From: a virus
Virus record (IMG/VR): IMGVR_UViG_3300012920_000037
Location: 1 to 62,365 of that record
Direction: 5' to 3' (one strand)
Length of the DNA stretch: 62,365 bases
A program made the position numbers and the translations under genes. The notes below the pieces were generated by a model. It saw only the letters and a list, made by a program, of their open reading frames with translations. It was not told the origin of the DNA and did not search any database. Positions 39,761 through 47,303 of this stretch are shown piece by piece. The number at the start of each line of letters is the position of its first letter. Within the stretch, counting starts at the first letter, position 1.

Positions 39761-41005
39761 ATGTCATTTCCAGATTTAACGCCGGCCTCAACATTGTCGG
39801 CGATTACTTTACCCGAGACTTCAACTGATTCTTTAGCCGAGGTTACTTCATCTTTGGCAATCGGATATTATACCAGCGAAGCCTTTGTTTCTGGTGCTCA
39901 AGCACAGGTCGCATACACTTACAAAAGACTAGGAGGTGATGTATTAGATATTGAAATTACCGCTAAGAACGTCTACAATCACTACGAGGAAGCTGTTTTG
40001 GAGTACTCCTACATTGTGAACCTCCATCAGGCACGGAATGCCTTAGGGAGCGCCCTGGGAGGTTCTACAGGGTCTTTTGATCATGAAGGAAGACTAACAG
40101 AGGGCGAGGATGTTGCCTTAAAGTATCCCAAATTTCAATTTGATTATGCATTTAGAAACGCAGACAAATTCTCCACAGAAGCATTGGTTGGTGGAACCGA
40201 GCCGTTGTATTCCGCTTCCTTTGATATTGTTGTAGATCAGCAAGATTATGATTTGCAGCAAATTGTATCATCATCTCAAGCAGGTTCAGATTGGGATGGT
40301 ATGGGTAACAAAAGAATTAAAATTAGACAAATGTATTATGTAACTCCTAGACAAATGTGGAGATTTTATGGTTACTATGGAGGTCTCAATGTTGTTGGAG
40401 ATTTTCATAATTATGGTCAATATGCTGATGACTCTACATTTAATGTTATACCTGCTTGGCAAAATAAACTTCAAGCGATATCTTACGAAGACCACTTATA
40501 CACAAGAACATCGCACTACTCCTATGAAATAAACGACAATAAACTGAAGCTTTATCCCATCCCCAGCTCAGTAACTGAAGATAAGTTTTGGTTTAGATTC
40601 ACAGTGGAGTCCGGAAATACAGCATTTTCTACTGGGTCTTATGATTCAGGAGTTGATGGCATCAATAACATGAATACAATGCCGATGGAAAATATTCCTT
40701 TTAACAAAATCAATTCAATCGGGCAACAGTGGATTCGAAGGTTTGCTTTAGCTCTTTCGAAAGAAACACTAGGTCAAGTTAGAGGTAAATTTGGCGGGAG
40801 TGTACCTATCCCAGGAGACAACGTATCTTTGAACGCCTCAGATCTTCTTAGCCAATCGTCAACTGAGCAAGCCGCTCTCAGAGAAGAGCTTAACAAACAG
40901 CTTGATGAGATGCTTTATTCTAAATTAGCCGAAACAGATAAAGGAATGGTCGAGAACATGGATGCAATTGTTCAAAAAGTTCCTTTGAAAATTTTTGTGG
41001 GGTAA
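39761..41005 (+). CDS. Neck protein (gp13-like position)
   Basis: 414 aa. VAYTYKRLGGDVLDIEITAKNVYNHYEEAVLEYSYIVNLHQARNALGSALGGSTGSFDHEG has the helix pattern of head-tail connector (gp6/gp13-like) proteins, and the C-terminal half is longer than T4 gp13 (309 aa). It is the first gene of the block that continues with gp14- and gp15-like proteins, sheath and tube, the order found in T4. The assignment rests mainly on this synteny. Confidence 0.55.
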   Translation: MSFPDLTPASTLSAITLPETSTDSLAEVTSSLAIGYYTSEAFVSGAQAQVAYTYKRLGGDVLDIEITAKNVYNHYEEAVLEYSYIVNLHQARNALGSALGGSTGSFDHEGRLTEGEDVALKYPKFQFDYAFRNADKFSTEALVGGTEPLYSASFDIVVDQQDYDLQQIVSSSQAGSDWDGMGNKRIKIRQMYYVTPRQMWRFYGYYGGLNVVGDFHNYGQYADDSTFNVIPAWQNKLQAISYEDHLYTRTSHYSYEINDNKLKLYPIPSSVTEDKFWFRFTVESGNTAFSTGSYDSGVDGINNMNTMPMENIPFNKINSIGQQWIRRFALALSKETLGQVRGKFGGSVPIPGDNVSLNASDLLSQSSTEQAALREELNKQLDEMLYSKLAETDKGMVENMDAIVQKVPLKIFVG

Positions 41006-41009
41006 ATAA

Positions 41010-41495
41010 ATGAGCAAATGGGAAAGACCAGCACAACCACCTTCACCTTTGTTCCTCGGAGAGAAGGAAAAAAACCTAGTAAAGCAGGTAAATGATGAAA
41101 TTATTGAAAGAGTTGTGGGGCAACAACTTTTATATTTTCCTATCGATCTTGAAACAACACCATACCACCCTCTTTATGGAGAAGCAATTGAGAAAAACTT
41201 TTTACATCCCGTGAGAGTGTTTGGACTAGTTACATACAATGGTGTTGAAACTGCTGATTTGGAAAATATGGCGATTGACAAGTCTACAAAAATAACAGTT
41301 AATTTTCACAAGAGAAGATTAACGGAAGATCAAAACTTATTTGTTCGAGAAGGAGATTTTGTTAGATTTGGACCAATTTATTATGAAATTGTGAAGCTAA
41401 ATGAGCCAAAATTGCTGTTTGGACAACCAGAAAGTCGGTTTGAAATATCAGCTGACTGTATAAGAGCGAGAGACGGATTGTTCAATGCAGAATAA
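41010..41495 (+). CDS. Neck protein (gp14-like)
   Basis: 161 aa. LVKQVNDEIIERVVGQQLLYFPIDLETTPYHPLYGEAIEKNFLHPVRVFGLV and VREGDFVRFGPIYYEIVKLNEPKLLFG suggest a small connector with a beta-barrel half, as in gp14/head-closure proteins. It lies four bases after the gp13-like gene and overlaps the gp15-like gene by 11 bases. Name given by synteny and partial resemblance, not by a decisive motif. Confidence 0.5.
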   Translation: MSKWERPAQPPSPLFLGEKEKNLVKQVNDEIIERVVGQQLLYFPIDLETTPYHPLYGEAIEKNFLHPVRVFGLVTYNGVETADLENMAIDKSTKITVNFHKRRLTEDQNLFVREGDFVRFGPIYYEIVKLNEPKLLFGQPESRFEISADCIRARDGLFNAE

Positions 41496-42306
41496 TGAAT
41501 TACCAGAAGTAGCATCAACACTTGAGAACATAGACACAGCAGTGTACCGCTTCGTTAATGATGAAATTGACGTTCATACAACAACAAACAAAGGCCGAGA
41601 GAAAGTAAAGGTACTTTGGCTTGGAACAGAGCGTGCTTTTCAGATCAAAAATAACAAAGAGCTTAGAGATGGCGTCGGAAAGCTAAGATTGCCTTTACTA
41701 ACAGTCTCTAGATCATCTATTTCGAGAGATGACGACTTTAAAGGACCCTTCCAGTCTACCTACGGATATGAGTCAATTAATGGTCAAGATTATATCCCAG
41801 TAAAGACGATTATTAGCCAAGAAAAGACTCAAAACTTTCAAAACTCCGATTTACGAACTGAAACGGAAGGTCAAAATCTCGGAAAACCAAGCTCGAAGAA
41901 GGTTGTGTACGAAACACACTACATCCCAAAGCCAGTCTATGTTACTTGTATGTTTGAGATCAACATCAGAACTGAGTATCAGCAACAAATGAACGAGATT
42001 GTGTCAAGCTTTATACCAGAAAACAAAAACTACGTTATCATATCAAACGAAGGCTACCAATACGAGGCTTTCATACAAAATGATTATAGCATAACAAACT
42101 CAACCAACCTTGGTCAGGAAGAAAGAATGTTTACCTCCAAGGTTCAAATAAAAGTCCTAGGATACATCACAGGACCTCAAAAAAGCAACCAACCTTTCGT
42201 TCAAAAGAAGGAATCGGTTGTTGAAGTAAAAGTGTCCAGAGAAAAGGTCATTGTCGGCGATTCAAAGCCGTGGGATAAGACCGGTGAGAAATTTAGAGAT
42301 TTATGA
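41485..42306 (+). CDS. 15: Tail completion / sheath stabiliser protein (gp15-like)
   Basis: 273 aa, the size of T4 gp15 (272). KPVYVTCMFEINIRTEYQQQMNEIVSSFIPENKNYVIISNEG corresponds to the T4 gp15 segment around PSPIKMIYELSIFTRYEDDMFQIVEQILPYF, the conserved core strand-helix of tail terminators. T4 gp15 caps the sheath and joins head to tail. It directly precedes the sheath gene block, which supports the call. Confidence 0.65.
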   Translation: MQNNELPEVASTLENIDTAVYRFVNDEIDVHTTTNKGREKVKVLWLGTERAFQIKNNKELRDGVGKLRLPLLTVSRSSISRDDDFKGPFQSTYGYESINGQDYIPVKTIISQEKTQNFQNSDLRTETEGQNLGKPSSKKVVYETHYIPKPVYVTCMFEINIRTEYQQQMNEIVSSFIPENKNYVIISNEGYQYEAFIQNDYSITNSTNLGQEERMFTSKVQIKVLGYITGPQKSNQPFVQKKESVVEVKVSREKVIVGDSKPWDKTGEKFRDL

Positions 42307-42323
42307 CTTTGGCCTTTTATTTG

Positions 42324-42331
42324 ACTATTTA
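42324..42331 (+). promoter_or_regulatory. ACTATTTA motif, candidate late promoter of the sheath gene
   Basis: Intergenic, 33 nt before the gp18 ATG; an AGGAG site follows it. Confidence 0.6.
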
Positions 42332-42364
42332 CTAGGAAAATGATATTTTAATAGGAGAAAATTA

Positions 42365-45103
42365 ATGCCTACCAAGTTTGACTTTGTGTCTCCCGGTATT
42401 GAACTGAGAGAGATCGACCAATCACAAGTGGCCGCCGTGCCTGAAGCAGAAGGTTTGCTTCTCATCGGTACTTCAAGAAAAGGGCCCGCAATGAAACCTG
42501 TAAAGGTTAAAAGTTTGGAAAACTTCATCGATGTATTTGGTGCTCCAATGGACGGCGTTAAGCGTGGAGACCCTTGGCGAGAAGGGAATACTGGTGCGGC
42601 TTCTTATGCAGGCTACGCAGCGCAAGCTTACTTAGCTGCTGGTGTAGGTCCCGTAAAATTTATTCGCTTGGCTGGTCTTGATAATCCTGATAGTACAACT
42701 TTAGGTAAAGCTGGTTGGAAAGTCGACCACGGTCTAAGCAGCACTAAGGCAAATTGCTCTGGTGCTATTGGACTATTTGTAGCTCCAAATATTGATGATG
42801 CAGTCACTGGGTCTTTAGCTGCTATTTTCTACACAAAAGAAACTTCTCTCCAATTGAGCGGAACAGCAATGAATGGCGACATAACAGAAGGCGCCGAAAT
42901 GTTGATTAAATCTCAAGGCACCAGTGGGCAATTCCAAGCACAATTAAGCTCATCTACAGATCAAACAATCGTGTTTGACTTCAACAAGAACAGCGTTAAC
43001 TTTATCCGTAACGTATTCAATACTGATCCTACTTTATATGATGCAGGCTCAGCATCTTACTTCTTGGGTGAGACATTTGAGTCTCAAGTTTTAGCATTGA
43101 GTGGATCTGATACCACTGATGGTCTGGTTGCTTTCTTTGCTGGTCTAGCTAACGGAACCTCGACTGATGGTGAGTGGACCAATTTTGAAAATGAACTGAC
43201 TGCCGCTAAGTCTGGTTGGTTTGTCGGACCTAAACCAACTCAAAAACGATTATTCCGACTCGCAGCATTAGATGATGGAGAGCAATTCCAAAAAGAATAT
43301 TACGTTGTTGTCAAGGATCTTAGTGCGGCGAATGCTTCGAAGCAAGATGCAACATTCTCAATTGAAGTTCGTCGATATGGACAAGCCGGCTATGTTGAAA
43401 AATTCTCAAACCTAACTTTAAATGTCGACTCTCCAAACTATATCTCAAAGAAGATTGGAGATGTTCATCAATATTGGGAAGAAGGAACTGGTGGATTATC
43501 TGGTAAGATTATCACTGAGGGTGTATACCCTAATGTTTCAGATTTGATTCGCGTTGAAATTAATCCGGGTGTACAGAAATCAGACCTTCCATTTGGGTTC
43601 ACAGGACCTATGACGCCTGACCCAGTCGCTATCTCTGCATCTATGCCTGATGGTGTAGTTGATTGGATTAGTGGAAAAGACCGAGTACCTGATGGTCAGT
43701 CGGATGAATTCATCTCTGGTTCCACTTCTGGTTTTACAGGATCCTTTGAGTTCCCGACTCACTTATTGACAACTCAAAACACTTACCTCGGTTCTCGCAA
43801 CTATCCTGCGACTAGAGAATTTGGTCTTCGCTTCAGAGAAACCAATGGTCGAGACATGACCATCGGGGATGTTGGAGTTAAGCGCGGGAACTTCGCCAAA
43901 CACTCAGTTGCTTCTACTGCATTGACCGAGTACTCTTACGTATTCTCTCTCGATGATATCGTTGCTGCCGATGCTGCTCAGTCTGCATTCTACTTCGCAA
44001 CTGGTTCTTACGAAATCGCTAAAGACGCAACTGGTGCATCTCTAAGTAAAAACAGTGGCTCTGCTTACGTCATCAACACAAAGAACATCAAGCAGTTTGC
44101 TGCTCCATTCTTTGGAGGTTTCGATGGAAACAACATTCTTGTTGATAACCCATTCAACGAAGACCTTCTTGGAACTTCAACTTCATATGCGAAGCACTCA
44201 TTGGACCAAGCGCTGGAAATGGTATCAGATCGAGACCTTATCCGCTACGACTTGATTTCAATGCCTGGTATCACAAACAACACATTCGTTGGAAACTTGC
44301 TCAGACAAACCGAAGAGCGTGGCGATGCGTTCGCAATCGTTGACCTTTCAGGTATTTATCAGTCTGCTGAAGACCTTGGAGCTTCTGGTGACACTAATCA
44401 AAGTATCACAACAATCATTAGTACAATTAACCTAAATGGGTTCAACACTTCTTATGGTGCGACCTACTACCCCAATGTTCGTTTGAAGGATACCTTGAGT
44501 GGAAACGATTCTGTATTGTTTGCACCCCCTTCTGTCGCTGCTCTTGGAGCAATTGCAAAGTCTGAAGCTGACTCTCAGCCATGGTTTGCTCCTGCTGGTT
44601 TCAACCGTGGTGGACTAAATCCTCTCGGTGGCTCTAAAGGGCCTACTGTCGTAGGAACGGTAGAGCACTTGACCAAAGCAGACCGCGACAAACTTTACGA
44701 AGTAAACATCAACCCAATCGCTCGATTCCCTGCTACAGGCGATACCGTAGTGTTTGGACAAAAGACACTTCAACAAGAAGCATCTGCTCTTGATCGAATC
44801 AACGTTCGTCGATTGATGAACTACCTTAAGAGAGAAATCGGAGATATCGCTGATACAATCTTGTTTGATCAAAATGTTAATGCGACTTGGAACCGATTTA
44901 AATCTCAAGCTGAAGCTGTTCTTTCACAAGTTCAAGCTGAGTATGGTGTTACAGAATACAAACTTGTTCTTGACGAGACAACAACAACCCCAGACTTGCA
45001 AGATCGCAATATTTTGTACGCAAAGGTATTTGTTAAGCCTGCCCGCGCTATCGAGTTTATCGCTGTTGACTTTGTTATCACTCAAAGTGGCGTAGAATTT
45101 TAA
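42365..45103 (+). CDS. 18: Tail sheath protein (gp18)
   Basis: 912 aa. The beginning SPGIELREIDQSQVAAVPEAEGLLLIGTSRKGPAMKPVKVKSLENFIDVFG is typical of contractile sheaths, and the C-terminal domain NVRRLMNYLKREIGDIADTILFDQNVNATWNRFKSQAEAVLSQVQAEYGVTEYKLVLDETT carries the conserved sheath handshake region. It is longer than T4 gp18 (659), so the protruding domains are enlarged. It is followed by the tube genes as in T4. Confidence 0.95.
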   Translation: MPTKFDFVSPGIELREIDQSQVAAVPEAEGLLLIGTSRKGPAMKPVKVKSLENFIDVFGAPMDGVKRGDPWREGNTGAASYAGYAAQAYLAAGVGPVKFIRLAGLDNPDSTTLGKAGWKVDHGLSSTKANCSGAIGLFVAPNIDDAVTGSLAAIFYTKETSLQLSGTAMNGDITEGAEMLIKSQGTSGQFQAQLSSSTDQTIVFDFNKNSVNFIRNVFNTDPTLYDAGSASYFLGETFESQVLALSGSDTTDGLVAFFAGLANGTSTDGEWTNFENELTAAKSGWFVGPKPTQKRLFRLAALDDGEQFQKEYYVVVKDLSAANASKQDATFSIEVRRYGQAGYVEKFSNLTLNVDSPNYISKKIGDVHQYWEEGTGGLSGKIITEGVYPNVSDLIRVEINPGVQKSDLPFGFTGPMTPDPVAISASMPDGVVDWISGKDRVPDGQSDEFISGSTSGFTGSFEFPTHLLTTQNTYLGSRNYPATREFGLRFRETNGRDMTIGDVGVKRGNFAKHSVASTALTEYSYVFSLDDIVAADAAQSAFYFATGSYEIAKDATGASLSKNSGSAYVINTKNIKQFAAPFFGGFDGNNILVDNPFNEDLLGTSTSYAKHSLDQALEMVSDRDLIRYDLISMPGITNNTFVGNLLRQTEERGDAFAIVDLSGIYQSAEDLGASGDTNQSITTIISTINLNGFNTSYGATYYPNVRLKDTLSGNDSVLFAPPSVAALGAIAKSEADSQPWFAPAGFNRGGLNPLGGSKGPTVVGTVEHLTKADRDKLYEVNINPIARFPATGDTVVFGQKTLQQEASALDRINVRRLMNYLKREIGDIADTILFDQNVNATWNRFKSQAEAVLSQVQAEYGVTEYKLVLDETTTTPDLQDRNILYAKVFVKPARAIEFIAVDFVITQSGVEF

Positions 45104-45139
45104 TAGACACTAATTACAGATAAATAGGAGAATCTTAAT

Positions 45140-45721
45140 ATGTCATTTTGGACCGAAAACACAACAGAACCTAAAAGAAATTTTAGATGGCGAGTCACTC
45201 TAGGTGGTGCATTCGAAAAATCCGCATCGAGCGGTATCGTTTGGTGGGCAAAAACCGTTGATACTCCAAGCTTCACAGTTACGGATGTTACTCACTCATT
45301 CTTCGACAATGAATACAAGTTCCCCGGACGAGTTCAGTGGCAAGATGTTAACATGACTTTGGTTGATCCAATTTCTCCTAACGCTGCTCAGATGACCAAT
45401 CAAATCATTTTGGACTCAGGCTATAGCATTAAAGGTACGCAAGATTTTGGAGCGAACCCAACGTCAATCACAAAGGTTGGTGCTAACAAAGCAATGGGCA
45501 ATGTTCTTATTGAAATTCTCAAGGGCGACGGAAGTCCAGTTGAGACATGGACTCTTAATAATCCATTTATCACATCAGTTAAGTACTCGACTCTTGACTA
45601 TACCAATGACGACATGAGAACAATCGACTTGACCCTCAAGTATGACTGGGCAAATTGCTTGCATCCTGATGATAAGTTCGGAGATCAACTGCAATTCCCT
45701 AAACCTGGTGAGCAGAAATAA
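45140..45721 (+). CDS. 19: Tail tube protein (gp19), first copy
   Basis: 193 aa. FWTENTTEPKRNFRWRV, VWWAKTVDTPSFTVTDVTHSFFDNEYKFPGRVQWQDVNMTLVDP and the end TLDYTNDDMRTIDLTLKYDWANC define the tube fold. It polymerises inside the sheath. A second, shorter homologue follows after nine bases. This copy, being closer to the size and pattern of the main tube protein, is probably the one that builds the tube. Confidence 0.85.
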   Translation: MSFWTENTTEPKRNFRWRVTLGGAFEKSASSGIVWWAKTVDTPSFTVTDVTHSFFDNEYKFPGRVQWQDVNMTLVDPISPNAAQMTNQIILDSGYSIKGTQDFGANPTSITKVGANKAMGNVLIEILKGDGSPVETWTLNNPFITSVKYSTLDYTNDDMRTIDLTLKYDWANCLHPDDKFGDQLQFPKPGEQK

Positions 45722-45730
45722 GGAGTCTAA

Positions 45731-46225
45731 ATGACCTTTTGGAACGTCAGCGGAAAAGATGCCCTTCAGCCAAAGCGCAACTATCGTTTTAGATTTAGAG
45801 ACGGTGATGGTACGGCATGGTGGTGGGCAAAAACCGTTGACAAGCCATCGTTTGATATTTCCAGCAATGAGTATCAACTTATCAATCATAAGTTCAAGTA
45901 TCCCGGAATCGCAACATGGAAACCGATATCGCTTACAGTTGTAGATGTTGGAGACGCCATAAACCTTATATACACTGAACTTGAAGCTCTCGGATACAAA
46001 AGTCCTTCATCAGATGTAATGACGGGCCTAGCTAAAGATCACGATGGACTATTCAATCAAGTGATCGTTGAACAACTTGAGGGCAAAGAGGGAAAGGCAA
46101 TTGAAACATGGACTCTACATGGAGCCTTCATCACATCGCTTTCAATGTCGAAACTTGACTATAGTAATGATGATTTGTCTGAGATAACAATTGAAATAAC
46201 TTACGATTACGCTGAGCTAACATAA
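45731..46225 (+). CDS. Tail tube protein paralogue (gp19-like, second copy)
   Basis: 164 aa. DALQPKRNYRFRFRDGDGTAWWWAKTVDKPSFDISSNEYQLINHKFKYPGIATWKPISLTVVD matches the preceding protein segment by segment, as does the end KLDYSNDDLSEITIEITYDYAEL. It lacks about 20 residues in the middle. It may be a tube initiator or a distal tube ring (a role shared by gp48/gp54 in T4), or a minor tube subunit. Confidence 0.8.
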   Translation: MTFWNVSGKDALQPKRNYRFRFRDGDGTAWWWAKTVDKPSFDISSNEYQLINHKFKYPGIATWKPISLTVVDVGDAINLIYTELEALGYKSPSSDVMTGLAKDHDGLFNQVIVEQLEGKEGKAIETWTLHGAFITSLSMSKLDYSNDDLSEITIEITYDYAELT

Positions 46226-46244
46226 ACAACATACTGGAGGTATG

Positions 46245-47078
46245 ATGGGAAGAAATTCCGACCGTCTTGGAATAGACAATAAAGCAGAGCCAGCAGAGGC
46301 TCCACCAACAATGAGTCCACTAAACTTCGTGGCTCCCACAGAAATCGTTGACCTCCCTTCAAAGGGACTAGGGTATCCAGAGGATCATCCTCTCAACGGA
46401 AAAGAATATATCGAGATCAGATACATGACGGCAAAGGACGAAGACACCTTGTCGAACCAATCTCTTCTTAAGAAAGGTATTGCACTCGAAAGAGTATTGG
46501 AAAACATCATCACAGACGCCAATATTGACCCTCTAAGCCTTCTTGTGTGTGACCGCAACGCAATAGTCATCCAAGCTCGTGCAACGGCTTACGGAGCGGA
46601 TTATGACGCCGTGGTGAGTTGTCCTAAATGTGCGACAAAGAACCAAATGTCCTTTGATTTGAGGGCTCCAAAGGTTGAAGGCGGACTGGAGGAAGATGAT
46701 TCTGATGTTAAGTACATTGGAGATGGTTTGTTCGAGACAAAGATGCCCGGCACAAAGTTCACGGTTAAGTTCAGGCTCGCAAATGGCGAAGACGAAAACA
46801 GAATCATGGAGATGGCGGTGTCTGGTAAAACGGTTGACTTCGGAGCTGTTGAGCAATACAAGAAGATGATCAAATCTGTTGAGGGTTTCACAGAACAAGA
46901 AGTCATTCACTCATACGTTGACAATATGATCGTCACAGATGCATCGCATTTAAAGAAGTGCCTTAAAGACTGCACGACAAGCATTAGAATTACCGAAACT
47001 CTTAAATGCAAGAATTGCTCAAACGAGCAGGAGGTCGACGTTCCTTTTGGAACGGACTTTTTTTGGCCTAACCTCTAA
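46245..47078 (+). CDS. Baseplate hub/assembly protein (gp26/gp51 family)
   Basis: 277 aa from the second of two adjacent ATGs (better spacing to GGAGG). APTEIVDLPSKGLGYPEDHPLNGKEYIEIRYMTAKDEDTL is the opening of the T4 gp26/gp51 family. A zinc-ribbon-like insertion with CPKC and CKNC lies in the C-terminal two thirds. The family helps assemble the baseplate and may act as a tape-measure chaperone. It ends FFWPNL; a T7 run just before the stop could allow a +1 shift into the next small frame. Confidence 0.75.
   Translation: MGRNSDRLGIDNKAEPAEAPPTMSPLNFVAPTEIVDLPSKGLGYPEDHPLNGKEYIEIRYMTAKDEDTLSNQSLLKKGIALERVLENIITDANIDPLSLLVCDRNAIVIQARATAYGADYDAVVSCPKCATKNQMSFDLRAPKVEGGLEEDDSDVKYIGDGLFETKMPGTKFTVKFRLANGEDENRIMEMAVSGKTVDFGAVEQYKKMIKSVEGFTEQEVIHSYVDNMIVTDASHLKKCLKDCTTSIRITETLKCKNCSNEQEVDVPFGTDFFWPNL
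47058..47064 (+). other. T7 run at the gp26-like / small gene junction, possible +1 frameshift site
   Basis: Seven consecutive T lie 12 bases before the stop codon. The next small frame is +1 relative to the first and stays open upstream through this run, so slippage would fuse the two products. Confidence 0.3.
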
Positions 47079-47082
47079 GTTC

Positions 47083-47250
47083 ATGGAAGGAGTCTACGAA
47101 CAATTCTTCATTCTCAAGCATTTTGGAGGGTGGTCGTTGACCGAAGCATACAGTCTTCCGATTGGCTTGAGAAGCTGGTTTGTCGAGAGGCTTAAAAAGC
47201 AGTTTGAAGAAGAAGCAAAAGAGATAAAGAAAGCCCAGAAGAAACGATGA
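47083..47250 (+). CDS. Small tail assembly protein (55 aa)
   Basis: MEGVYEQFFILKHFGGWSLTEAYSLPIGLRSWFVERLKKQFEEEAKE is a compact helical protein with a charged end. The pattern resembles short proteins coded after gp26/51-family genes in T4-like phages, analogous to tail-assembly chaperone extensions made by frameshifting. It starts four bases after the preceding stop, lies just before the tape-measure gene, and could also be read as a C-terminal extension of the preceding protein. Confidence 0.6.
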   Translation: MEGVYEQFFILKHFGGWSLTEAYSLPIGLRSWFVERLKKQFEEEAKEIKKAQKKR

Positions 47251-47303
47251 GTCTTTTGGGTTTTTGTTTTTGGAGCTAATTAGGGAATAACGAGGGACAA
47301 TAC

